Assembly (NCBI RefSeq): GCF_032452875.1 | Contig: NC_083876.1 | Span: 1,798,001-1,862,000 of the forward strand | Reading direction: 5' to 3' | DNA: 64,000 nucleotides | DNA from: Bos javanicus | Lineage: Eukaryota; Chordata; Mammalia; Artiodactyla; Bovidae | Part shown: positions 22,998-35,025 of the stretch, piece by piece | Layout of the letters: every line of letters begins with the position of its first letter | Numbering within the stretch: the stretch's first letter is position 1 | Program-made: the position numbers and the translations under genes | The notes under the pieces: model-generated | What the model was told of the DNA's origin: nothing | The model's database searches: none | The model's input: only the letters and a program-made list of their open reading frames with translations

Positions 22998-24285
22998 TGC
23001 CGAGGTCCAGCCCCGGCTGATCCAGGGTATTCGAAGGGGAGACGGAGTTGGCGACTATTTACATATTTATCAAAGATAAAAAGAGTAATAGAATGAGGAT
23101 AGCTCAGTAGGAAAATTCAGTGGAGAAAAGAGGCTGAGTAGCTTGGTTTACGTGGGAGACCAATAAAACTTCAAGACAAGAAGTTTGCACCACTTACGTA
23201 GGCCGCAGGCGCCCTCTCGAATAGCGGAAGGTGCCCCACCCTAGACACCTTCTCGAGTGGGTCTTAGAAGCCCAGGCATAATTAGTAAGCATGGTGGGTT
23301 CCGCGCTCTAGATGGAGACTCAGCTGGAAGTTAAAGGGAAGAATGACATGGGGAGACCAAGCGTTGGTGAGCAAGGCCCGTAGCTTTATTTTTAACAGGG
23401 GTTTATATACCCTAAGTTACACATAGAGGATAATAGGGGATGCAAAGTCAGCAGTTTTTGATCCTTATCAAAAACCAGGGTTTCTTTCCTGCAAATTTAT
23501 CGTATACAAATGGTTTAGGTGATTTACATCATCTTCTAGCCAGAAGGCCTATTAACATTTTATGACTCTTGACAAGGACTTATCAACAAAGACTTATTTT
23601 CTCTAAGAGTAATTATTTTAAGGTTTGGCGCCATCTTCTGAACATAAAATTGCATTCCTATAGGGCGGATGTGTAATGGGTTTACAACAAAGGAAAGAAT
23701 TTATTACCTTAAGGGTCTAAAATTACTAACACCAAGGCCACTACTTATTTTTTCTACATACCAACTATATTAATTAATACATATTCAAGGATACAATTCA
23801 GGGGATGTGAAAACTTGGCAACAATCATTGGCTCATCAATGAAATCCTTTACTAGTTTATCCTGACAGTTTCTAACTCTCTGAGAGGTTCTAAGCTATTT
23901 GAATATCTTAAGCTTCCCATGCCTCTTGAGGCTGGGAGACTGTAAACAATCATATGCATAGCTGTAGGAGTCTGTGTAAACTTGGCAGGCGAGTTAGCCA
24001 TCTGAGGGGTTTGGATTAAGCACTCCTAATTGCCCAGGAACTTTATTAATTGGAGCTGTAAGTTAAATCTTTGACAGAGAGAGCGAGATGGTGGTGGGGG
24101 ACAGCCCCCAGTAAAGTCAGAGGTGAGAGCACAAAGCAATAAAGTAGGCAGACTCTGGTTTTTTGGGGGGTAGATGCTCAAGAATATCCAGGGGAACTCC
24201 TGAGGCTCGATCCCGCCTTTGTGTATGCCGAGCCTCCTTTCTCATGACCTTTGTCACGAGTGGAATGCCTCACCGGCTCCCGGCA
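22998..24285 (-). mobile_element. Solo LTR, class II (ERVK-like), antisense, 6-bp TSD
   Basis: A 1,288-bp block whose plus-strand ends are TGCCG...CGGCA, that is TG...CA with 5-bp inverted termini, bracketed by a perfect 6-bp duplication 'ctaaat' (22,992-22,997 and 24,286-24,291). A 6-bp duplication is characteristic of class II (betaretrovirus-like) elements. It is less AT-rich than its surroundings. No internal retroviral sequence is present, so recombination between the two LTRs of a provirus presumably left this one. Family name not assigned. Confidence 0.9.
23385..23410 (-). promoter_or_regulatory. LTR TATA box and polyadenylation signal
   Basis: On the minus strand, tatataaac (about 23,402-23,410) is followed closely by aataaa (23,385-23,390). 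A gap of about 11 bp implies a very short R region, as in betaretroviral LTRs. Upstream (U3) would be 23,411-24,285 and downstream (U5) 22,998-23,380. Whether it is still active cannot be judged from sequence. Confidence 0.6.
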
Positions 24286-24291
24286 CTAAAT

Positions 24292-25958
24292 GAATTATCA
24301 AACCTTTTCTTTTCCTAAATAGTTCTAATGAATAAAGCCAACTGATGTTATATGTAAAAACAAGTTCATTTTTCTGATAATAAAGCTGTCAGCTGAGTGC
24401 AGATTTCTGTCCCATCTCTCCATTTTGTGGCTGGTCTCAGTCCTGTGATCCAGCTCTGGCTGGATCTCTCTGAAGTCTATTCATGGCATTTCCTGCTTTC
24501 TTGTGGATTCTCTGCAGTCTTTGTCCAAGTTTGATTTCATTCTGTGGATTGAAATGTATGATCCATGTATATGCCGCTGAAAAACTGTATTTAAAGTTAT
24601 ATTTTCTTCCTTTATGATATGATTATAAAGTATTTTTCTTTTTAAAAATACTTTCTGGTTGATAATCACATTTAAATATAAATTAAAATTCTCCATTTCT
24701 CTTAAAGAACAAGGGAAATATTTCGAGGGGAGGAGGGTCCAATCAGGAACTGCTGGAAAGCTGAACTCCCTGGAGCTTGTTGAGGGAGTAGCGAATACAG
24801 AGCCTCCAGGGAGTGTATACTTGCAAAAGTTGTGATGCTGGACAGCAGGGTTCACCTTCCAGCAGCTGAGTGAGGCTGAATCAGCTCTCAGAGTACCAGG
24901 AGGACCAGCTAGGCAGCACCTAATCATGACTGTGAGTGGATAGGATTCAACCAAGGGAAAGTTCCATGTGAGTGGCTCTGGAACTTTCTTGAGAGAGAGA
25001 GGAAAAAAAAAAAAAAAGTGACAATAGACTCTAGATTTGGTGGTAAGACTGATATGGAGATTTGTCTGCTCTTAATTTGAAGTTCCATAAATTATTCACA
25101 GACATAAATGCTCAATGAAAAAGAGGAAACACTTACCTTGATAAAGATCAAAACAAATTTAGTGGCCTTTTAAACATATTTGTATGTGACTTGGTGTTAA
25201 ACTGTGGCTTTCTTTTACTTTTAGTGGAGATTCCCTGAAAATGATTAATTATGCTAAGGCATTTGGACATGATTGTAGGCTTTGTAATGGAGATGGCCAT
25301 GAGGATGAGAAGCAGTTAAAATCAAAGAGGTTCTAGGAGCTGAAAGTCAGGAATGTCTTGAGAGCACGTTGTCTGTGAACCATGAGTCCTTTACGCCATG
25401 ACGGAGGGATGGTGCTCCATTTACACCTTAGGTCAAAGTGGGGAGAAGAGAGGTCAAGGGGATTGCTCGTAGAGTTTTGTATGCGTCTTCTGGAATTTTT
25501 ATAAAAGGATGGGTGGGTGTCTAATTCACACTCCAAAATCTATAGGGTAAGAGGGCTGAAATTACCACCACACAATGAAATGAAAATAAATAAGCTTAGA
25601 TAGAAACTGCACCCCCACACATAAATTGTTTAGTTGCGTGTGTTTTCTCTGGACCCAATATGGACCTTGACGAAAGGATAAAAAGCGTACACCAGGGGCA
25701 CAGGGGAGACCTCAGCAGAGAGTGCAGCCATCCTCTCTGTGGAGGTCATCAACTGCCCAAGAGGTTCTCAAACCATTTTAAGAATTGCTGATGAGAGACC
25801 CAGTTATGGAGGGATATGCCTGAAGAGAAATTCCTGAATCAGTTAGCTTTGACCAGTCACACCCAGGAAGTACCTTCTAGATGTGATCTTAAGATGTTTT
25901 TTCTTTACATTGTTCTGCCACCTTTCTAAGTTTAGAAGGGTCATGCGTGCATGTGCCA
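24292..25958. other. Unassigned spacer with two inverted repeats and a 157-codon frame
   Basis: Contains the longest open frame outside recognised repeats (minus, 24,481-24,954, 157 codons). Its C-terminal third is AT-rich and lacks motifs, so I do not call a gene. Perfect 11-bp inverted repeats lie at 24,627-24,637/24,644-24,654 (aaagtattttt arms) and 24,765-24,775/24,804-24,814 (actccctggag arms). A poly(A) run is at about 25,003-25,017. Confidence 0.4.
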
Positions 25959-25959
25959 G

Positions 25960-26066
25960 GTAAGTCACTTCAGTTGTGTCCGACTCTTTGTGACCTCCTG
26001 GACTGTAGCCCACCAGGCTCCTCTCTCCATGGGATTCTCCAGGCAATAATACTGAAGGTGGTTGCC
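25960..26066 (-). mobile_element. Bov-A-type SINE fragment, antisense
   Basis: Plus text 'gtaagtcacttcagttgtgt' through 'ccaccaggctcctctctcca' to 'ggtggttgccatgcccttg' is one BovB-derived monomer in antisense; the tRNA head is missing. Moderately diverged. Confidence 0.85.
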
Positions 26067-26220
26067 ATGCCCTTGGGTCAGAGGTCAGCTAATGCCATCT
26101 ATTAATAAATAATAAAATAAGCCAGCAAAGAACCTTTCTCCCACCCACTATAGATATTTCCTCTGTGGGAAGCCTGAGGAGTGAAGAGGAGAACGTGATT
26201 TTGAATGGAGTCTGAAATTT

Positions 26221-26700
26221 TCAGTTCAGTTCAGTCGCTCAGTCATGTCTGACTCTTTTCAATCCCATGAATCATAGCATGCCAGTCCATCACCAACTCC
26301 CGGAGTTCACCCAGACTCACATCCATCGAGTCAGTGATGCCATCCAGCCATCTCACCCTCTGTCATCCCCTTCTCCTCCTGCCCCTAGTCTCTTCCAGCA
26401 TCAGAGTCTTTTCCAATGAGTCAACTTTTCGCATGAGGTGGCCAAAGTACTGGAGTTTTAGCTTTAGCATCATTCCTTCCAAAGAAATCCCAGGGCTGAT
26501 CTCCTTCAGAATGGACTGGTTGGATCTCCTTGCAGTCCAAGGGACTCTCAAGAGTCTTCTCCAACACCACACTTCAAAAGCATCAATTCTTCTGTGCTCA
26601 GCGTTCTTCACAGTCCAACTCTCACATCCATACATGACCACTGGACAAACCATAGCCTTGACTAGAGGGACCTTTGTTGGCAAAGTAATGTTTCTGCTTT
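26221..26700 (-). mobile_element. BovB 3' end, antisense, 5'-truncated
   Basis: Begins on plus with the reversed tail 'cagttcagttcagtcgctca' and extends to the region coding for TLPTKV near 26,690. The minus frame 26,363-26,683 stays open for 106 codons with the C-terminal BovB block (YGCESWTVKNAEHRRIDAFE...), so few disabling changes have accrued; a young copy. Confidence 0.93.
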
Positions 26701-27751
26701 ATTATAATACAAATTTGGGTATAAATATTAATGAATTAAGGCATTGTGGGGAATAAACTCACTGCAGGGTGTTTTGTTATTTGAGAGTGACAGGCAATGT
26801 CTATTTTGTCCAGGTGGGTGGGTGGTGGGGAGTGGGTGCAGGCAGCCTGGAAAGAGAAATTTCTGTTACATTGAAAAATCCTCTCTGATACTCTGTTTCT
26901 CAGGCCTATTAAGTTTGTTCCAGGCACCATGACCTTATTCACAGCACATATAAAATTACTTAGTTTGAAATATTCTTTCACTTTGTGATTTAAGACTCTT
27001 AAAACTCTAGAAGACTGAAGGATCAGTCTGAATTTGATCAAGAAACAGAAGCCACTCTGTTCAGATATGGAAGGTTTCAGTTGAGGAGCATGAGACGTCT
27101 ACCATTCTGGGAGTGATGGGGGAGTGAAGATCTGCATCTCAGCTGTGTAAGATGGGGTTTTAGGAGCCCCTAGAAACCACTGTGACTCTTAGGATCCATA
27201 GAGTGCGACTCTGCGTGATTTTAGGCTGTAACACCAATAGAAATAATTCTAAAATAGCAGCATTTTAGAATTATTACAAAATCTTGCCCACATCTTTGCC
27301 TGTGGCTGCAAGAATGAGCCTACTTCTTCCAGTCTACCTTTCAGACCATGCATAGCATCTTTCACTGAGAAAACACAGGGCGCATAAGGTGGAAACATCT
27401 GAGACACAGTTCTTTAAAATGTTGCCGTAGTCCCAAGTTCCCAACAGACAATGCAATACAACTAATTTGACAATTATTCATGACTTTTTCCTTTTAACCT
27501 TTTCTATAGTGACATATTTTACTGTCTTACTCCTATTAAACTCTTGTTTTATGTTCACGTGTTGTTCAGAAAGGTAGTCAATGTTCATGTGTTTATTCCT
27601 GAGATCCTGAGAGCTTTGGCCCCTTTAGTCTCTGTTAGGCTTTCAACACCATGCGGTGGGAAGACATAGGTTCTCCCCAGAATATTTTTCTTATCCTCCA
27701 CATTTATATACACATAAGAAACACTCAAGAATTCATTTTAAGAGTGAGTCC
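26701..27751. other. Unassigned spacer with a perfect 14-bp hairpin
   Basis: No gene recognised. The arms aataattctaaaat (27,242-27,255) and attttagaattatt (27,262-27,275) are perfect reverse complements around a 6-base loop agcagc. Confidence 0.45.
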
Positions 27752-30700
27752 ACGGGGAGATTGGTTTAAGATGGTTGAGTAGAAGGATGCATCCTCACCT
27801 CCTCCTGTGAGAGCACCAAATTCAAAATGAGCTCTTCAACAGCCATTGACAAGAATACTCTGGAACGCACAAAGAAAATATACATCACATCCAGAGGCAA
27901 AGAAGAAGCTGCAATGAGATGGTAGAAGGAGCACAATCATGATAAAATCAAATCCCATACACAATGGATTGGCGACCCAGAAATTGGAGAATAATACCAA
28001 AGAAATCCTTCCACAGTTGTGAAGATTCTGAGCCCTAACATCAGGTTTCCCAGCCTGAGGATCCAACAAAGGAACCAAGAATTACCAGGGAATCTGACTT
28101 TGAAGGCCAGTAGGATTTGACTGCAGAATTTCCACAGGACTGGGAGAAACAGAGACTCCACACTTGGAGGGGGGCAAAAACAAAACAAAACACCAGGACC
28201 CAAGGGAAAGGAACTGCGACCCCACAGGAGACTGAATCAGACTTACTAGTGTTGGGAAGGCTCTTGTAGAGTCACGGGTCAAGGCATGGGTCCCTATCCA
28301 TGTAAACAGGTCCACAGGCAGCAATAGGCCTGGGAGGTGTCCCTCAGCATGTGTCCTCTTGGAAGTCACCATTAGCACTATCATAGAGTCTATAGACTCC
28401 AGATTTGGGGTCCTACAGGAAAAAAAAAAAAAAAGAGCCAACAGGGAACGGGCACAGCCTTACCCATCAGCAGACAGTTAGATTAAAGCTTTATTGAGCA
28501 TAGCCCTGCCCACTGGAGCAAGATCCAGTTTTTCCCATCACCAGTCATTCCCATCATGAAACATGGACAATTTTCTTATCCTTATCCATAGGAGGCCAGA
28601 CAGGAGAAGCAAAAAGAACTAAAATCTTTCAGTCTCTAGAATGGAAATCTCAATCATAGGAAGTTAAAATGAAAACAGCAGAAGGTTACTTCTCAGATGT
28701 GAAGAAACAAGAAAAAATAGCAGAAAAACAACTAAATGAAGAGTATATAAGCAACTTTCCAGGAAAAAAAAAAAAATCAGAATAATGATAATGATCTTGC
28801 AGATGATGCAAGATCTCAGAAAAATAATGAAGATACAAGAGATGTTTACCAAAGACCTAGAAGAATTAAAGAACAAGTAAACAAGGATAAGCAATACTAG
28901 AAAGAATCAGTAGCAGCGTAACTGAGACAGAAGAACAGATAATTGACCTGGAAAACAGAATGGTGGAATTACTGCCACAAAAACAGAATATAGAAAAAAG
29001 AATGAAAAAAGAAAAAAATGAAGATAGTCTATGAGACCTCTATGACAACATTAAATGCACCAATATTCACATTTTAGGGGTCCAAGGAGGAGAAGAGAGA
29101 CAGCGAGTAAGGATAATAACCCACATTCATCAATGGAAAGATCACCCAGAAACAAAATTAATAAGAAAAGAGAAGTCTTAAATGACACTTTAAACCAGTG
29201 GGAGTTAACTGATATTTATAGACTGTTCCATCCAAATACAGCAGGCCTCACATTCTCAAGTGCACATGGAACATTCTCCAGGATTGGCTACATGCTAAAG
29301 TCACAAGACCAGCCTTGGCAAATTTAAGAAAACTGAAATTATATCAAACATCTTTTCTGATCACAACACTATAAGATTAGAAATAAACTATAAGAAAAAA
29401 TAACTACAAAAACACAAAAACAATATGCTACTAAGCAACAAATGGATCAATGAAGAAATCAAAGAAGAAGTAAAAAATACCTAGAGACAAATGAAAACAA
29501 AAGCAAAACAAATGGTCTAAAACCCATGTGAAGCAGCAAAAGCAGTTCTAAGAGGGAAGTTTACAGCGATACAATCTTACCTCAAGAAACTGGAAAAATC
29601 ACAAATAAACAACCTAACTTTGCACATAAAATGACTAGAGAAAGAAGAACAAACAAAACTTAAAGTTAGTAGAAGGAAGGGAATTATAAAAATCAGAGGA
29701 AAAATAAATGAAATAAAGATAAGGACAATAATCACAAAGATCAATGAAATTAAAGCTGGTTCTTTGAAAAGATGAACAAAATTTGCAAACTAGCCAGACT
29801 CATCAAGCAAAAACAGTGAGGGGACTCATATCAATAAAAACAGAAATTAAAAAAGAGAAATTACACTGACTTCAGAGAAATACCAAGAATCATAAGAGAT
29901 GATTATTATGAACAACTGTAAGCCAATAAAATGGACAACCTGGAAGAAATAGATGGATTCTTAGAAAGGTACAGTCTCCATAGACTGACCCAGGAAGTAA
30001 TAGAAAATATGAATAGACTAATTACAAGCATTAAAATTGAAACTGTCATTTAAAGACTCCCAACCAAAAAAAGTCCAGGATCTGATGGCTTTGCAGGTGA
30101 AATCTATCAAACATTTAGAGAACAGTTAATGCCTATCCTTCTGAAAATGTCCCAAAAAAATTCAGAGGAAGGACAACTTTGAAACTAATTATAAATCCAG
30201 GCAAAGATACCACAAAAAAAGAATAAATTGCAGTCCCACATCATGGATGAACATAGATACAAAAATCTTCAATAAAATACTAACAATCTGAATACAATAA
30301 TACATTAAAATGATCATAAACCATGATAAAGTGGGATTCATCCCAGGGATGTATGGAGTTTTCAATATCCTCAAATCAATCAATGTGATTCACTACATCA
30401 ACAAATTGAAGAACAAAAGCCATGTGGTCATCTCAATAGATGTAGAAAAAGTTTTTGACAAAATTCAGCACCCATTTATGATAAAATCTCTACAGAAAGT
30501 GGGCATAGAAGGTACATACCTCAACATAATAAAGGCCACATATGACAGACCTACAGCTAACATCATAATCAATCATGAAAAGTTGAAAACTTTTCCTCTG
30601 AGATCAGGAAAAAGACAAGGATGTCCACTCTCAACACCTTTGTTCAACATAGTTTTTGGAGTCTTAGTTACACCAATGAAAGAAAAGAAGTAAAGGGAAT

Positions 30701-32910
30701 CCAAATTGGAAAATAAAAAATTAAACTGGCCCTGTTTGCAGATGACATGATACTATATATAGAAGATCATAAGCATGATACCAGAACACTAGAACTCATC
30801 AATGAATTTGGTAAAGTTGCAGGTTACAAAACTAATACACATAAATTTATTGCATTTCTATACAACAACAAACTATGAGAAAGAGAAATTCAAGAAATAA
30901 TTCCATTTACCATCACATAAAAAAGAATAAAATACACAGGGATAAATCTATCTAAGGAGACAAAGGACCTATACTCTGAAAATTATAAGATACTGATGAA
31001 AGACGTTGAAAAAGGCATACATGATGAAAAGATATATCATGCTTGTGGATTGGGAGAATCAATATTGTCAAAATGACTATTGACAATCTACAAGGCAATC
31101 TATAGATTGACGCAATCCTTATAAATTACCAATGCCATTTTTCACAGAACTTAAACAAAACAATCTCAAAATTTTTTTGGAGACAAAAAGCCCAAAGAGC
31201 CAAATCAATCTTGAGAAAGCAAAACAGAGCTGGAGGAATCAGGCTGTCTGACTTCAAACTATACCACAAAGCTACAGTCATCAAACAGCATGGTACTCAC
31301 GCAGTAATAGCAATATAGACAAACTGAATAGAATAGAAAACCCAGATATAAATCCATGCTGCTATGATCAATTAATCTATGACAAAGGAAGCAAGATTAC
31401 ACAGAGTTGGAAAGGCAATCTCTTCAGCAAATGGTGCCAGAAAAAACTCAACAGCTACATGTACAAATGTAAAATTACATAATTCTTTAACACCATATAC
31501 AAAAATAACAACGGATGCACATGTGTTCCCCATCCTGAACCCCCTACCACCTCCCACCCTGTACCATCCCTCTGGGTCATCCCAGTGCACCAGCCCCAAG
31601 CATCCTGTATCCTGCATTGAACCTAGACTGGCAATTCATTTCATATATTATATTATATATGTTTCAATGTCATTCTCCCAAATCATCCCACCCTCTCCCT
31701 CTCCCACAGAGTCCAAAAGACTGTTCTATATGTCTGTGTCTCTTTTGCTGTCTCGCATACAGGGTTATCATTACCATATTTCCAAATTCCATATATATGT
31801 GTTAGTATACTTTATTGGTGTTTTTCTTTCTGGCTTACTTCACTCTGTATAATAGACTCCAGTTTCATCCACTTCATTAGAACCAATTCAAACATATTGT
31901 GTACATATTCAAAACTTACAAATAGCTTATCATGCTTAACAGCATCAAAACAAACAACCAAATCAACAAATAAGCAGAAGACCTAAATAGACATTTCTCC
32001 AGGGGAGACATACAGATGGACTAAAGGCACATGGATATAAGTTCAATACTGCTAATTATTAGATAAACATAAATCAAAGCTATAATGAGATACCACCCGA
32101 CACCAGTCAGAATGGCTATCATCAAAAATCCACAAACAATAAATGCTTTAGAGGGTGTGGATAGAAGGGAACCCTCCTATATATATTGTTGGCTGTAATG
32201 GAAATTGGTACAGCCATTATGGACAAGTGCTGAGTTTCCTTAAAAAATTAAACATCTAGCTACCATATGACCCTACAATCCCACACCTGGGCCTATATCT
32301 AGAGAAAAACATGATCCAATAGGATACATGCATCCCAATGTTCATTGAAGCACTGTTTACAATGGCAATACTTGGAAGCAACCTAAATGTCCATCAACAG
32401 ATGAATTAATAAAGAAGATATATACATATATGCAGTGGAATATTACTCAGCCATTAAAAATAATTCAATAATGGCATTTGAGCAACATGGGTGGATCTAG
32501 TGATTGTCATACTGAATGATGTAGACTAGACAAAAAATGAATGTCATATTACATCCCTTACATGTGTAATGTGAAAGGAAATTATATAAATGAAGTTACC
32601 AAACAGAAACAGACTCACAGACTTAGAGCACAAACTTAGCTTGCTGGGGGAAACAGTGGGGGAAGGGATAGTTAGGGAGTTTGGGATGAACATGTACACA
32701 TTGTTATATTTTAAATAGATAACCAACAGGGACCTACTATATAGCACACGGAACTCTGCTCTATATTATGTGGAAGTCTGGATGGGAGGAGAGTTTGAGG
32801 AACACTGGATACAAGTATATGTATGGCTGAATCCCTTCATTATTCACCTGAAACTATCACATTATTTGTCAATAAGCTACATTTCAATATAAAAAAGTTA
32901 AAAAATACAC
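27752..32910 (+). mobile_element. Old L1, 5' UTR to 3' UTR with internal deletions
   Basis: Opens with an L1-like start ('agattggtttaagatggttg'), then a 5' UTR, an ORF1 coiled-coil remnant (about 28,660-29,090), the ORF2 linker after the endonuclease (from about 29,130), RT (30,310-30,840; 'QGCPLSTPLFNIVFGVL' then LFADDMILYIED), C-terminal domain and 3' UTR to about 32,910. ORF1 C-terminus plus most of the endonuclease are missing at about 29,090-29,130. A second gap coincides with the nested young L1. Many stops. Too diverged to mobilise. Confidence 0.85.
31513..31895 (-). mobile_element. Young ruminant L1 3' region nested antisense in older L1
   Basis: Plus text 'acatgtgttccccatcctga', 'ctccctctcccacagagtcc' and 'gtttttctttctggcttact' is the ruminant L1 3' UTR and ORF2 end in antisense. 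The final 100 or so bases and poly(A) that should lie at the left edge are absent, and the host L1 also lacks a few hundred bases here, so a deletion removed both. Confidence 0.88.
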
Positions 32911-34730
32911 ATTTTCAGTTATAAAATAGAAGTCATATTGCTACTTCTTCAGAAGTAGTGGGAGGGGAAGAGTGAGTCCACAAGTGAATAAATATATAGA
33001 AAAACATATATGTGCATTTTGAAACATGGACAGAAAATAATATTTGCCTTTGGGACAGCAGAGTATAGTAGGTAAAAGATGAGTCCAAGAAGATATTAGG
33101 GGAGGTTTGACATCAGTGTGGAGCATCCATAAACTGAAACTTTGGGAACATAAATGCACACAGAGAGTGCCTCTTCCTGGACCACTCAAAAACAATGTCC
33201 CTTTCAAACAATGATCGAGTTTAAGAGAAATAATCAATTATATCTTCATATAGGGGACATACCACTATATATCATTATGTTTAAGAATATATGAATTTTG
33301 AGTTTCCTTTAGGATGCTATACCCCAAATAATCCAGACAGTGCTCTGACCACCTCTTCAAACTATCACGGCCATGTTAAAAAGAACAGAAATGCAGATTT
33401 GAGGGAGCAAATAGAGTGGGAAGAAATCTCCACAGTCAAACAGGCAGACTGGACAAGAAAATATATTCAAAGGAGGGTAGCCCTAGTGGTGTTTAAAGAC
33501 AAACTGGATGTACATGCATGATCTTTTGTGAAGTAAGGTTATAGACAAGCTCCCAGTAGCCCCAAAGCCTCCTTAACTCTCATCTGGGTCTATGTGGGGA
33601 GAGTAGAGACTGAGGACCCAGAGGCTTAGTGGTGTGTCTAGCCCATCCCCCACCTCTTGTCCCCGTGTTCCAGTTGAGCCTGACCTGAATTACTGTTTTC
33701 TTCATGCAAGTCTTTTCATTCTCAAATATACTTGATCTCTGAAGGTTAAAAACACAAAGCACATTTATAAATAAAGCAAATGTCAAAGGAAAGCATGCAA
33801 TATCATTAAACGTATCTGAATGTTAAGTTCAACAGGTGATGGTGGTGTGAAGTGCACATTTACAGATGAAAAGAAAATAACTCAGCTATTTGGGGGATCA
33901 AAATAAATCTGGATTATCTATTACATATTTAAAACTAGTGGACATTTATTTTGCAAACTCTTTTCAAAGGAACAAAATGTCAGGGCATGCCATGTAATTC
34001 TAGTTAAGGTTTATAAGCTTCCCCCATCACCAAAAGTGAAATGGTTTAACAGTTTTAGCATTTAAACAAGCTATTTGAGCTTACCACAAAATCATCTTGA
34101 CATGAAATTTTCAGTTAACAAGTGACTTATTTTGGTCTGTCTAGAAACTGATTAATTCAAACAGATAAGTCCAGAGAATTCAAAATAAGAAAATGTGTCA
34201 GTAGGAGTCTCTAACTTTTGTCAGTGTAGGTTACATTGGCAAGTTGACTTCTCTTTGCCCCTTCTACTCAACACTTTTTACTTGAGTAAGTCATATTTTC
34301 ACTTTATGCCTTTTTAAAATCAGATTACTTTATGAAATTTAGACTCATATAAATATCTCCAAAGCCATGTGATTGTAAGGGCTTCATTCATTCATCACTA
34401 CTCTTCTATAAAACTATTAGCAAACTAGGAAATTTCTGCATTTTCCTTAGATGAGATATAGTGTATGCAGAATACTTCCATAGCAAATACCTGGGATGGA
34501 AGGCATGATACCAAAGTCGTGTTTTATGGTCCCAAGGCTTTTAAATAAAGAAGACCAAAGATAGTTTGTGTAAAATGAGAAGACCCATTTCTGTGCTTCT
34601 TCAGAAATGATGGAGTATCATCAAAAGGAATGAAGAATGCAACAACCCAGGGAAATGCACAGGATATTTCCAAAATGATGAGCATTCAAAATCCAGGTCA
34701 AAATGGTGGTAAGATTTCCCTTACTCTTAA
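32911..34730. other. Unassigned spacer
   Basis: No gene recognised. A 76-codon plus frame (33,291-33,521) contains a charged stretch (REQIEWEEISTVKQADWTRK) that looks protein-like but matches no family I know. The following 250 bases hold a possible polyadenylation signal (ataaataaagc, about 33,768). Confidence 0.4.
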
Positions 34731-35025
34731 TTCTAAGGAAAATCAACTCTGAATATTTATTGGAAGGACTGCTGTTAATGGTGAAGCTTCAATATTTTGG
34801 CCATCTGAAGAGTCATTGGAAAAGATAAGTCATTGGAAAATACCCTATTTCTGGAAAAGATTGACGGCAAAAGGAGAAGGGGTGCAGAAGACGAGACCGT
34901 TAGCATCATAGACTCAACGGACATGAATCAGAGCAAACTCTGAGAGGTATTTGTGGACAGAGGAGCCTGGCATGCTATTGTCACTGGATTTGCAAAGAGT
35001 TGGACATGAATTAGCAACTGAACAA
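34731..35025 (+). mobile_element. BovB 3' end, diverged
   Basis: From 'ttattggaaggactgctgtt' to 'gcaaagagttggacatgaat' and a short tail. Indels and a local duplication of the 'agtcattggaaaa' block (34,810-34,840) mark it as old. Confidence 0.85.

Noticed and set aside
24481..24954. 157-codon minus-strand frame as a gene
   Set aside because: No recognisable motif, mixed GC-rich and AT-rich halves, no splice or promoter context; length alone is weak evidence in 64 kb.
31379..31852. 157-codon plus-strand frame
   Set aside because: It starts in the old L1 and runs through the antisense young L1; the same peptide (ESKRLFYMSVSLLLS type) recurs at 51.5-51.9 kb.
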